From Candidatus Saccharimonadota bacterium (lineage in GTDB: Bacteria > Patescibacteriota > Saccharimonadia > Saccharimonadales > Saccharimonadaceae), in the NCBI GenBank assembly GCA_017511685.1, contig JAFWJE010000013.1, positions 1 to 48,731 on the forward strand: a DNA stretch of 48,731 nt, written 5' to 3'. Below, piece by piece: positions 25,828 through 34,175 of the stretch. The notes beneath the pieces were generated by a model that worked only from the letters and a program-made list of their open reading frames with translations, had not been told where the DNA came from and did no database searches. A program made the translations under genes and the position numbers. How positions within the stretch are numbered: the stretch's first letter is position 1; each line of letters opens with the position of its first letter.

Positions 25828-27021
25828 ATGAATATTTTAAGCATTGAAAGTTCTTGCGACGAAACCGCCGCCGCCATCGTCTCTGGTGACCCCAAAAAAG
25901 GCACCCCAGAACTACTTTCCAGCGTCGTTGTTTCCCAGATTGATATTTTCAAAGAATACGGTGGTGTCATCCCCGAAATCGCCGCCCGCTCCCATCTCGA
26001 AGCCATCTTACCGGTCATTCATAAAGCTATGCAAGACGCCGGCTTCAGGCAAAACGACTGGGACAAAATCGACGCCATCGCCGTTACTCACACCCCCGGC
26101 CTCCTCGGTTCTCTCTTAATCGGCACCCTCACCGCCCGCACCCTTGCCATCCTACACGACAAACCTCTCTACGCCGTTCACCACTTAAAATCCCACATCT
26201 ACGCCAACTGGCTAGAAGCAGAAAAATCTATTCCTGAATTTCCGCTTCTAGCCCTAGTCGTCTCTGGCGGCCACACCCAAATCATCTACATGAAAGCTCA
26301 CAATCAGTTTGAAATCATCGGCACCACCAGAGACGACGCCGTCGGCGAATGTTTCGACAAAGTCGCCAAAATTCTCGGTCTTCCCTACCCTGGCGGCCCA
26401 TCCATCAGCCAAGCCGCCAAAAACGGTGACCCTAAGAAATATCATTTCCCTCACCCCAAACTCACCGCCCCCGCTCGCGCCGGCAACAACTCGTCAAAAC
26501 ACACTGATTTAGATTTCTCCTTCTCTGGCCTCAAAACCGCCGTCCTCCGAAAAATCCAAGAGGAGCTAAATCTCCCTCTAAACCATCCCTCCTACGATCT
26601 TAAAAACCACCTTACTAAGCAGCAAGTCGCCGATTTCGCCGCCAGCTTTGAGCAAACCGCCGTTGACATTCTCCTAGAAAACCTCCAAAAAGCCACTGAA
26701 AAGTACCCAGATGTCAAATCTATCGTCATCGCCGGCGGTGTCAGCGCCAACGCCCGGTTAAGACAGGCCGCAATGCTCGTTAATTTTGCGGGATCTTTGC
26801 GGCAACGGGCCGCAAGGATAGGGCTGACACCCGCGACGGCGGGCTGGCAGCCCGGTGCCCGCAAAATAACGAGCGAGCGGCCCGTTTTCTTTCCGCCGCT
26901 TGAATTCGCCGGCGATAACGCCGCCATGGTCGGTGCCGCCGCTTTTTACGAAATCGCCTCCGGCGTCCAACCTACCAACCCTTATCAACTAAACATTCTT
27001 CCTAGAAAAGACATTTCATAA
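25828..27021 (+). CDS. tsaD: tRNA N6-threonylcarbamoyladenosine transferase with insert
   Basis: 397 residues; the family is about 340. TsaD transfers threonylcarbamoyl to A37 of ANN-reading tRNAs. Diagnostic blocks: MNILSIESSCDETAAAIV, TPGLLGSLLIG, the metal-binding HHLKSHIYA (about 112-120), VSGGHTQI, GGVSANARLR and FAGDNAAMVGAAA. Between ANARLR and VFFPPLEF there are about 35 extra residues encoded by a 117-bp inverted-repeat element (26766-26882). Confidence 0.95.
   Translation: MNILSIESSCDETAAAIVSGDPKKGTPELLSSVVVSQIDIFKEYGGVIPEIAARSHLEAILPVIHKAMQDAGFRQNDWDKIDAIAVTHTPGLLGSLLIGTLTARTLAILHDKPLYAVHHLKSHIYANWLEAEKSIPEFPLLALVVSGGHTQIIYMKAHNQFEIIGTTRDDAVGECFDKVAKILGLPYPGGPSISQAAKNGDPKKYHFPHPKLTAPARAGNNSSKHTDLDFSFSGLKTAVLRKIQEELNLPLNHPSYDLKNHLTKQQVADFAASFEQTAVDILLENLQKATEKYPDVKSIVIAGGVSANARLRQAAMLVNFAGSLRQRAARIGLTPATAGWQPGARKITSERPVFFPPLEFAGDNAAMVGAAAFYEIASGVQPTNPYQLNILPRKDIS
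26766..26882. repeat. 117-bp palindromic element inside tsaD
   Basis: Outer arms GGCCGC (26766-26771) and GCGGCC (26877-26882), next arms near GCTCGTTAATTTTGCGGG (26775-26792) and CCCGCAAAATAACGAGC (26858-26874, one base shorter). Smaller hairpins lie inside (for example CCCGC GACG GCGGG). The length is 39 codons, read through in frame. Confidence 0.85.
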
Positions 27022-27033
27022 TATACTTATTTT

Positions 27034-27783
27034 ATGAACCACAAAAAATCAACCAAAAATCAGGTCAAAACGCCGTCAATCCCTAAAGACCCTAGCCTGG
27101 AACAACTCTTAAAATCCCCTGCTCTTGCCCTCGGCCTTGCTCCGCTCCTTTTTGGTCTTTCTCAAATCGTCATTTTAGGTTACAACTGGATTTTTGAAGG
27201 TTACGCCGGCAATCTTTCTCTCACCGTCTCCCGCTACGTCGGCCTTAATCTCTGGACTTCTATCCTTTTTGCCATCTTTAACACCGCCATCACCATCATC
27301 ATGTTCCGTTATTACCTCTCTCTTAGAAAATCTCGCTCCACGCTCTGGTTTATCCTCGGTTGTTTAGAATCCCTCAGCTTCCTTATCCTTTCGTTTTTCC
27401 CACACAACACCTTCATTGAAGACCCCAGTTTAAGAGAACTCGTTTGCCAAATCCACATCAAAAGCGCTCACGTCATGTTTGTCTCTATGTTCGGTATGGC
27501 CATAGAGACCTTCCGCCTCTCTCGCCCAAATCACCTCAAACCACTCCAAAACCTCCCTCTCCTAAAATCACCAAAACGCCTCCTTATCCCTAAAAACGTC
27601 GCTCCCATATGTATCGCCTTTATTGCCTACGGAGTATTCTACTTCACCGTCTATCTCATCAACTGGACCGCCGTCACAAACCACATCCTCATCCTAGAAT
27701 CTGGCTACATTTATGCCTTCATGGCCTTCCTCATCCTTACCCGCAAAATCCGCACTTCAGACATCGAACCCCTTAAACAATAG
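27034..27783 (+). CDS. Polytopic membrane protein, unknown
   Basis: 249 residues with about six hydrophobic segments (roughly 30-55, 72-95, 105-125, 140-160, 188-210, 220-240) and a basic N-terminus. No catalytic motif or family recognised. It starts 12 bp after tsaD and may be cotranscribed with it. It ends 4 bp from the convergent RhuM/Fic gene. Confidence 0.75.
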   Translation: MNHKKSTKNQVKTPSIPKDPSLEQLLKSPALALGLAPLLFGLSQIVILGYNWIFEGYAGNLSLTVSRYVGLNLWTSILFAIFNTAITIIMFRYYLSLRKSRSTLWFILGCLESLSFLILSFFPHNTFIEDPSLRELVCQIHIKSAHVMFVSMFGMAIETFRLSRPNHLKPLQNLPLLKSPKRLLIPKNVAPICIAFIAYGVFYFTVYLINWTAVTNHILILESGYIYAFMAFLILTRKIRTSDIEPLKQ

Positions 27784-27787
27784 CAAC

Positions 27788-28834
27788 CTACTTCCAATCT
27801 AAAAGCTTCCGCGTCAAATTCACAATCAGCCCCTTCTCTGAAGGCTCACTTTCTGCAATCAAAAGCGCCAGCGCCGTCAGCGCCCTATCCGAAATTTTTG
27901 TCTCACCCTTCTCTGTTAAATGATAATCATTCATCGTCAAAAATACGATAAAAAGCAGCGACCCAATCCGCTTATTCCCATCATAAAACGGATGATCCTT
28001 AATCACAAAATACAAAAGATTGGCCGCCTTCTCCGCCACTGACGGATAAAGGTCTTCCCCATCAAAACTCTGATAAATCGCCGAAAGCGCCCCCGCAAAA
28101 CTCCCGTTTCGCACTTTGCCAAACAATTCACCCCCGTTAACCGACGTCCTAAGACTCGCAACCACCTCCTCACACAACTCCGGCGTCAGCTCTTTCACTC
28201 GACCAGCCTTCTTGTCAGCCTTCCCCCCAGCCTTTTTACCACCCATCTCATTTACATAGGAAAGATCAATAAACCCATCATCGTATTCTTTCAGCATTTC
28301 AAAGCTCCCCGCATACTTAGAAATCACCTCTAATACTCCGTTCGCCTCCCCCGCATCAAGCTCCTGCCGCGCAATCAGCCGCCGCACCACCCCCATCATA
28401 TTTTCCACATCAGCTAGCCGCTTCGCCGACAGCTGTTTGAGCCGCCGCTCATTCACCGCCACACCCCCTACGATATATTGCTTGAGTGTTTTCGTTGCCC
28501 AAATCCTAAAATCCGTCGCCTTCCGCGAATTCACCCGATATCCCACTGAGATAATCGCATCCAAATTATACATGCTCACTTCGCGCCGCACCTCACGTTT
28601 CCCCTCTGTTCGAACTATTAAGTTTTTCTTAATAGTTCGTTTTTCCTCTAATTCCCCATCTAGATATACTCGTTTCAAATGCATGTTGATATTTGGCACC
28701 GTAGTATCAAACAATTCCGCTATTTGCGCCTGCGTCGCCCAAATCGTCTCCTCTTCCGCATCAACATTAAACACTACTTCAAAAGAATCTGCCTTATAAA
28801 TCGCCAACTGTTTTTCTTCACTCTTTTCTGTCAT
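27788..28834 (-). CDS. RhuM-like protein with C-terminal Fic/Doc domain
   Basis: About 348 residues from MTEKSEEKQLAIY (an upstream ATG at 28873 is possible). The first 180 residues match the RhuM family (WATQAQIAELF, ISVGYRVNSRKATDFRIWATKTL), found in pathogenicity islands and prophages. The last 150 contain a Fic/Doc fold with the motif HPFYDGNKR, whose K version resembles Doc kinases more than AMPylating Fic (which have GNGR). It may modify a host or self target, possibly as a toxin. No antitoxin is visible next to it. Confidence 0.85.
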   Translation of the reverse strand: MTEKSEEKQLAIYKADSFEVVFNVDAEEETIWATQAQIAELFDTTVPNINMHLKRVYLDGELEEKRTIKKNLIVRTEGKREVRREVSMYNLDAIISVGYRVNSRKATDFRIWATKTLKQYIVGGVAVNERRLKQLSAKRLADVENMMGVVRRLIARQELDAGEANGVLEVISKYAGSFEMLKEYDDGFIDLSYVNEMGGKKAGGKADKKAGRVKELTPELCEEVVASLRTSVNGGELFGKVRNGSFAGALSAIYQSFDGEDLYPSVAEKAANLLYFVIKDHPFYDGNKRIGSLLFIVFLTMNDYHLTEKGETKISDRALTALALLIAESEPSEKGLIVNLTRKLLDWK

Positions 28835-28922
28835 TTTCGCACCCTTCTGCCCACCGTTAATACTATTACTCATATCTTACCACACCCGTATACCTCGGTA
28901 AACCTCCCTCGCACACACCCCC

Positions 28923-28953
28923 TGTGGAAAACTCCCACTGCCCCTGTGGAAAA
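28923..28953. repeat. Tandem TTTTCCACA (DnaA-box-like) pair
   Basis: Two direct copies of TGTGGAAAA (28923-28931, 28945-28953), 22 bp apart, inside a repeated CCCCTGTGGAAAACT. On the opposite strand they read TTTTCCACA, one mismatch from the DnaA box TTATCCACA. Two boxes are not enough to call an origin. Confidence 0.5.
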
Positions 28954-29008
28954 CTTGCATATTACAACACATTTTACAAACAAATCAAGCTATGTTATAA
29001 TAAACACA

Positions 29009-30013
29009 ATGGAAATCCCGCTTCAACAGACCAAAAATTGGCAAAATTTGCTCAAATCTCAAAATGAGACCACATTTTTTGAACAAAAAAACGATTATAC
29101 CATGTTAATTGTCGAAAAAACTCGCAAAATCGGCGGAACCTACTTTTATTTACCCTACGGACCATATGCCCGCACCAAAAATGCCGCTAAAGCCGCTTTA
29201 GAGCGCCTAGAAGCCCTCGCACAGCAAAAAAACGTAACCTTTATCAGAATTGAGCCTCAAAACGCAGAAAACGCCTCAGAATGGCTCAAAACCAGCAAAA
29301 TCATCAAAAAAGTCAAAAAATCCAAAGATTTAAGCCCTAAAGAGACCTGGGTGCTTGATATCACCCCAGAAATGAGCGCTCTTTACCAAAATATGAAGCA
29401 AAACACCAGAAATCTTTGCAAAAATTACATGAAAAAAGGCATCCGCGTGGAAAAATACCAATTCGACCCTAAAAATCCTGCAGATTCTGCCGCCAAAATC
29501 CAGATTTTAGCCGACCTCCAAAAACAAGTTGCCAAAAATCACAATTTCACCGCTTTTTCCGAAAAATATTTAAAAACCGAGTTTGAGCAGCCTTTTGCCA
29601 CCCTCTACGTCGCTTATTATGACCCTAAGTTAGACCCCTCCTCAGAAAAAATTGCCAAAAAAGCCTTCCCTCTGGCTGCTTCCCTGTTTTTCGACCACGA
29701 ATCCACCAGATTTTACATGCAATCCGCCAGCGACTACCGCTACCGCAAGCTCCCCGCCACTTATGCCATCATCAACGAAGCCATCAAGGACGCCAAGGCA
29801 AAAAAGCTCAAAAATTTCGATTTTTGGGGTATCGCCCCAGACGGCGCCCCAAAAACCCATCCTTGGGCCGGCTTCACCAGCTTCAAAAAATCTTTCGGCG
29901 GCGCCGAAAAACACTATTCCGGCACCTACGACCTCATCCTAAAACCCGCCAAATATCAACTCTACCAAAAAGCCCGCACTTTGAACCGCACCTTGAGAAA
30001 AATCCGCAGATAA
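29009..30013 (+). CDS. FemAB-family peptidoglycan aminoacyltransferase-like protein
   Basis: 334 residues. The GNAT-like double fold of the FemX/FemAB family is suggested by FYLPYGPYARTKNAAKAALERL, MKQNTRNLCKNYMKKGIRVE (tRNA-facing region) and the C-terminal FDFWGIAPDGAP with HPWAGFTSFKKSFGG. These enzymes add amino acids from aminoacyl-tRNA to the peptidoglycan stem. TTTACA, 17 bp and TATAAT (28996-29001) precede the ATG by 7 nt, so it is probably leaderless. Confidence 0.85.
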   Translation: MEIPLQQTKNWQNLLKSQNETTFFEQKNDYTMLIVEKTRKIGGTYFYLPYGPYARTKNAAKAALERLEALAQQKNVTFIRIEPQNAENASEWLKTSKIIKKVKKSKDLSPKETWVLDITPEMSALYQNMKQNTRNLCKNYMKKGIRVEKYQFDPKNPADSAAKIQILADLQKQVAKNHNFTAFSEKYLKTEFEQPFATLYVAYYDPKLDPSSEKIAKKAFPLAASLFFDHESTRFYMQSASDYRYRKLPATYAIINEAIKDAKAKKLKNFDFWGIAPDGAPKTHPWAGFTSFKKSFGGAEKHYSGTYDLILKPAKYQLYQKARTLNRTLRKIRR

Positions 30014-30152
30014 AAATAAAATCTGAGACGCGACATGTGAAAAGCTCGGCGTGTATCCAGGCTGAATTGAAGTCAAAATGACAACGTAGTGTCATTTTGA
30101 CAATTCACCCCACGCCGAGCTTTTTATGTGAGCGTGCTCAGATTTTATTTTT
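30012..30152. repeat. Giant intergenic hairpin 1
   Basis: About 141 bp imperfect palindrome. Outer arms AAAAATAAAATCTGAG (30012-30027) and CTCAGATTTTATTTTT (30137-30152), shared AAGCTCGGCGTG block, inner arms GTCAAAATGACA (30072-30083) and TGTCATTTTGAC (30090-30101). Both flanking genes have their stop codon inside an outer arm. Confidence 0.88.
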
Positions 30153-30351
30153 TATTGTATTTATCTAGTTTAAACAGCGCCGGCTTTTCCCCATCAATAA
30201 TTCCCTGCGCCTCCCGCATCAATTTTTCAAGTTTCGCCTCAGAATTTGCCGACCCTACGTGCACCATTCGCACCACCTTACCGTACTCCTTATAGCACAC
30301 TTGCACGCCAGTCGCCCCCGACCCCGTCTTAAATTTCCGAATATACGCCAT
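30145..30351 (-). pseudogene. IS1634-type transposase N-terminal stub
   Basis: 68 residues. MAYIRKFKTGSGATGVQVCY, then GKVVRMVHVGSANSEAKLE, closely follows the N-terminal block of IS1634-family transposases; the DDE catalytic domain is missing. It may be a decayed element or a kept short protein, since it has a clean start and its stop lies in the hairpin arm. No inverted repeats of an intact element are visible. Confidence 0.55.
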
Positions 30352-30479
30352 ACCACTATTTTACCACACATCGCGCGTCCACAAACTTCGCCACCAGCCT
30401 CCACCCCCGCTAGCCACCCCACTTTTCCCCACCTGCGCAAAAATCCACTACTTTTTTCAAGATTATCCTTAGAAACCTA

Positions 30480-30508
30480 TTGACTTAGCATCCCGCTCGT
30501 GCTAAAAT
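30480..30508 (+). promoter_or_regulatory. Orphan sigma-70-like promoter
   Basis: TTGACT (30480-30485), 17 bp, TAAAAT (30503-30508) with TGC before it. No gene follows on the plus strand within 3 kb, so it may drive an RNA starting near 30515. Confidence 0.65.
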
Positions 30509-30786
30509 CAAGTTAGAACAGGTCATAGCACGTAGGTTAGAATTTTAGGAACAAACACACAATTTGGTAAGTCGGCCGCAGCCGTTTTTGGCAATAACCT
30601 GCATTAAGTAGCAAAAACCGCCAAAACAGCGATAAACCGCCTTAAAAAAGTAAAATGCCATTAAGAGGCAATATTGTCAATGGTGAGACATTTTTTGGAT
30701 ATAAAAGCAAACTTTTTTCACATTCCGTTTTCACAGGGAACTATCTCTGTAATTTTTCACGCAAAAATACCCCTAATTTCTGCGTG

Positions 30787-30815
30787 AAAAAAGGCCGCCC
30801 ATACAGGCAGCCTTT
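30787..30815 (-). terminator. Terminator of the coiled-coil membrane protein gene
   Basis: On the minus strand AAAGGCTGCC, a short loop, then GGGCGGCCTTTTTT: a stem with one wobble and a six-T tail, 43 bp after the stop codon at 30858. Confidence 0.75.
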
Positions 30816-30857
30816 CACAACCCTATAAGGGAATTAGCGTGCTGAATTACTTAATCT

Positions 30858-31721
30858 CTAACCCTGAAACGCCTTAAGCGCTTCCAGCAAGGCCTCATAT
30901 TCCTCCTGCGAAATCAAGAACGAACAATTCGATACTTTGACGACTATATACTCCATGTCGGTAACATCTTCCATCTCTAAATAGTCTTCATCCCAGTTAA
31001 ACCGCTGACGCAAGGCCTCACCACTGTCCAAGATTTTATCGTAATACTGGAAATGTTTATCTACTAGAATCTCACGCCCGTCCCCACTGGCCTTCTTTTG
31101 ATGCACAAAAGTCTGAACCTCTGCTACCTCAGACAGCGTATTCTTAGAGAAGGTAACGCTACCCGACTTCTTAGAACTGTAGCCTCCGCGTAAATATACG
31201 CAAACGGAATAATAGTCACTCAGTTCGCCACAGTCATATTCTACGTTGCTTTGCCGTACTCCAGCATCCTTCATCATTTTCTCAAAATCTACCATCGGCA
31301 ACACTTCGCTAACCTGGCCAGAATCGTCAACCATTACGGCAAAACCAGATTGTTCGTCTATGGCACGTCCGCCAGAATCAACGGCCACTATACTCTGTAT
31401 ATTATCAATATCTTTTTTCAAATTATGTATAATATTACCTAGTATTATGGCTACTATACCAGATACAACCATAGCTACCATCAGTCCCACAGCCGCTGCC
31501 CCCAAAGCTGAAACCATTTGAGTGTCTTCCTGATTTAGCTCTAATGCATTTATTCGATTAGCATGTTCTAGCATCTTATTGCTCATACGACAAAGCTCTT
31601 TTTCTTCATTCTCGCCTAGTTTTAGCCCCGGCAATTTCTCGTCCAGCAAATCAGGCACTTTTTCATCCAAAAGCCCCGGCAATTTCTCGTCAATCATCTT
31701 TGAAAGCTTCTTTTTTTTCAC
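30858..31721 (-). CDS. Membrane protein with LPGLLDEK repeats
   Basis: 287 residues. The N-terminus carries three copies of an 8-residue repeat (DEKLPGLL, DEKVPDLL, DEKLPGLK; residues 11-36) with matching 24-bp DNA repeats. A charged helical region (40-68) is followed by a hydrophobic segment (about 70-96) and a coiled-coil-like stretch (NIIHNLKKDIDNI). The C-terminal 180 residues are acidic, with two cysteines (CGELSDYYSVC). No family recognised; probably a membrane-anchored protein with an external domain. Confidence 0.7.
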   Translation of the reverse strand: MKKKKLSKMIDEKLPGLLDEKVPDLLDEKLPGLKLGENEEKELCRMSNKMLEHANRINALELNQEDTQMVSALGAAAVGLMVAMVVSGIVAIILGNIIHNLKKDIDNIQSIVAVDSGGRAIDEQSGFAVMVDDSGQVSEVLPMVDFEKMMKDAGVRQSNVEYDCGELSDYYSVCVYLRGGYSSKKSGSVTFSKNTLSEVAEVQTFVHQKKASGDGREILVDKHFQYYDKILDSGEALRQRFNWDEDYLEMEDVTDMEYIVVKVSNCSFLISQEEYEALLEALKAFQG

Positions 31722-31909
31722 AATCCCACCTCCTATGGAAAAACTTCAAGCACACTAAAATATAAAATAACCATGCCGCAACAGGGAACCCCCAAGAAAC
31801 AACATCGAAAATTATTCTACCATATTCCCCCCAAAAACACAACCAACCCCACCCCTACAACCCTTCAAACATTGTAGAACTATAGGCTGCAAAATGCCTT
31901 AAAACGAGC

Positions 31910-34018
31910 CTAGCCGCTATACACGCAGCGAACGGAGCGTCCATATCTCTTGAAGTCATTGCGAGCTGGATTAGCATTAGTAGAATTGATGTATAATAGG
32001 TAAGCGTTACTGCCACTACTAGCACTAGATGACCAGTAGCTTCCGCTCGTACCGCGATAGAACATACGAGTGCCGCCCCAACTCCCGGCGAAAACGAAAT
32101 TATTAGGGTATTTGCGCCAGTTATTGGAGGCTTCAAAGGTAGAGATAGTGCCAGTCGTACCGTTATTTAGAGCGCCTTGTAAGGCTGGAAAATCTTTAGA
32201 GGCACCATTTGAGGTTGGCAGTCTCCAACCGGTCGGACAGATGCTAGTGTACGCATCTCCAGAAGTAACATTGGACGAACTATTGATTGCAGATAGCCAT
32301 GAGTATTGGCCACCGTAGCTATACCATTGGTAATATGGTGAACCTTGGTTGGATACGGCTAGTGGGTCTAGAGCGCGATTAATGTTAGTGAGGCTGTATT
32401 GTTGATAGAGTATATCGTCATTAGTCGAGAAGCTAGTAGTTTCCGTACCAGAACCGCTATAGCGTAGGTTTTCTACTATCCAACATTTATCGTCAGCTAG
32501 TTTGGCTACGGCGTAGGTGTTACTATCGCGGCTATCAGTGAGAGCAGTAACTTGACCAGAGCTGAGGCTAGAGCAACCAGTCCAAGTCTGTAGGCTACCG
32601 GCAGATGGGACCCAGATAGCGTAGAAGACTAAGCCCTTAGTACTAAGGCTAGAGAGCATATCGGCCGTATCGGCACTAAATAGCGTTTGATTCGGACCAA
32701 ACATGGTGCCGGTACCATCTGCCTTAGTGTTCCAACCGGCAAAGCCGTAGCCAGTCCTAGAGAAGTTTGGAGAGTAGAGAGTGAATTCGGTGGTACTACC
32801 AGAAAGAGTGGCGCTATCAGTAACGTTACTTGCAGTCGAAGAAGTCATATAGACAGTAGTCTGATTCGGCATCTCACCAACTACATTGGTGCCATTCTTG
32901 TCATAGCAGATTTGGTTAGGGATAGGGTCTAGGCCATTACACTTTGGATTTTCTTCCCAAATGGCGTAGAGTGTGGCAGTACCAGTAAAGCGTGTGGTAG
33001 TACCAGAACCAGATTGGTCATCTGATAGGACTGTGAAGCTATCACCAGCGATGTAAAGGCCATCTGGACCGGAACCACTGCCCTGTTTACTACTAGCGGA
33101 TGTGGACCAACCAACAAACTGGTAATCGTCACGCGTTGGGGTGGTATTTGGGATAGTAAAGGTCTTACTCTGGGCAATAACAGTATCAGTCATAGGTTCT
33201 GGGAGATTAGCGACGGTAGCATCAGTGTTTTTGTCAAAGGTGAGAGTGTAGTCTACTGGAAGTGGGTTACCTACGGCAGTGAAGACTAATCTGTTCTTAT
33301 AAATACCAGCTTTCTTGGCGGTGTTAACGTTAGCACCTACGCCAATGCTGGTTCTGGAATCACTAGATACAGTATCTACATCATCGCGGAGAGTAGTAGT
33401 GGTGCCGTTTACTGGGACGCTGAAGTAGTTAGCGATATTACCACCAGAAAGAGCAGTATTATGGATAGTCTCATTCCAGGCTTTACTAATACCCCACATG
33501 TTCTGGTAAGCAGAATTAGCGGCGGAGAAGTTTGCTTCTGAGACTGGGTTTTCTGGAGTGGCAGTGTTGGCTAGGCTAGTAATGGTGTCACTATAGGTGA
33601 GGTTTACTAGACTATTGGTATAGGAGGCAGCAGTAGCTGGGGTGGTTTCTGAAGTAGTACCGTCAGTCTTATAGTCTGAGGTTAGGTAAAGGTTATAACC
33701 AGTGTGGTTAGTGCTATCTACTTGGAGGATGAGGTTATTCTTGGCAAAGGCACCAGTACTAGTAGGAGTAATGGCAAGTGGGAGGGTAGAAATAGGATTA
33801 GTACCAGTACTGTCTAGAGCACGGATGGAGATGACTGGATCAATAAAGACATTGACATCAACGGTCTGAGTGGCAGAAGGAGTAGTAGGAGTGGTGTCAG
33901 CATAAGCGGAGGTAGTGAAGGTGAGAGCAAGGAGAGGCGTGGAGAGTAGGGCTAGGAAAAGAGTAGCAACAAAGTAAGTTGCTAAATTGTTTCTTCTATA
34001 CCCCCCCCCCCAGAGCAT
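31910..34018 (-). CDS. Secreted FISUMP-type surface protein (paralogue 2), phase-variable start
   Basis: 702 residues in the present frame. Signal peptide (about 12-42, ending TSAYA), a Thr-rich external region, two InlB/Flg_new-like repeats (DYQFVGWSTSASSKQG and RTGYGFAGWNTKADGTGT), then a C-terminal FISUMP domain (CWIVENLRY, CPTGWRLPTS, YWSSSASSG, RSVRCVYSG). The ATG at 34016-34018 is followed by an 11-base G tract. A better start, GTG at 34033-34035 with AGGAGG 9 nt upstream, is in frame only if the tract has 9 or 12 G. It shares long identical DNA stretches with the gene at 305-2398. Confidence 0.85.
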   Translation of the reverse strand: MLWGGGYRRNNLATYFVATLFLALLSTPLLALTFTTSAYADTTPTTPSATQTVDVNVFIDPVISIRALDSTGTNPISTLPLAITPTSTGAFAKNNLILQVDSTNHTGYNLYLTSDYKTDGTTSETTPATAASYTNSLVNLTYSDTITSLANTATPENPVSEANFSAANSAYQNMWGISKAWNETIHNTALSGGNIANYFSVPVNGTTTTLRDDVDTVSSDSRTSIGVGANVNTAKKAGIYKNRLVFTAVGNPLPVDYTLTFDKNTDATVANLPEPMTDTVIAQSKTFTIPNTTPTRDDYQFVGWSTSASSKQGSGSGPDGLYIAGDSFTVLSDDQSGSGTTTRFTGTATLYAIWEENPKCNGLDPIPNQICYDKNGTNVVGEMPNQTTVYMTSSTASNVTDSATLSGSTTEFTLYSPNFSRTGYGFAGWNTKADGTGTMFGPNQTLFSADTADMLSSLSTKGLVFYAIWVPSAGSLQTWTGCSSLSSGQVTALTDSRDSNTYAVAKLADDKCWIVENLRYSGSGTETTSFSTNDDILYQQYSLTNINRALDPLAVSNQGSPYYQWYSYGGQYSWLSAINSSSNVTSGDAYTSICPTGWRLPTSNGASKDFPALQGALNNGTTGTISTFEASNNWRKYPNNFVFAGSWGGTRMFYRGTSGSYWSSSASSGSNAYLLYINSTNANPARNDFKRYGRSVRCVYSG
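34001..34011 (-). repeat. G11 homopolymer after the start codon
   Basis: Eleven C on plus, eleven G on the coding strand, 8 bp after the ATG. Homopolymers of this length slip during replication in many bacteria and would shift the reading frame. Confidence 0.95.
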
Positions 34019-34175
34019 AACTTTACTAGTTTCACTGTGAAAAACCTCCTGAGTTTATTAACCTTCTTGTGGTTATTTTAGCACAAGCGGGAAGTAAAAA
34101 GCAAGAGGATTTCCCTAAATTTTACAAATCAAAACATTAACACCGTAAAATCCTCAAAAAAACGTAACCAAAAAA

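Larger units (their letters stand above)
30352..30857. other. 506-bp region, possible ncRNA locus
   Basis: No convincing ORF. It holds a very good plus-strand promoter (30480-30508), an 11-bp stem TTTTTCACGCA with TGCGTGAAAAA (30753-30791) and, on the minus strand, a terminator-like hairpin for the 30858 gene. I do not match tmRNA, RNase P, SRP or 6S signatures. Confidence 0.5.

Noticed and set aside
28835-28873. Upstream ATG of the RhuM/Fic gene
   Set aside because: A TAAGAT -10-like box abuts it; the later ATG has a weak AAGG site. The choice is uncertain, so the shorter form was used.
30649-30822. 57-codon plus-strand ORF in the 30.4-30.8 kb gap
   Set aside because: No ribosome site, it runs through two hairpins, and the residue pattern shows no known family.
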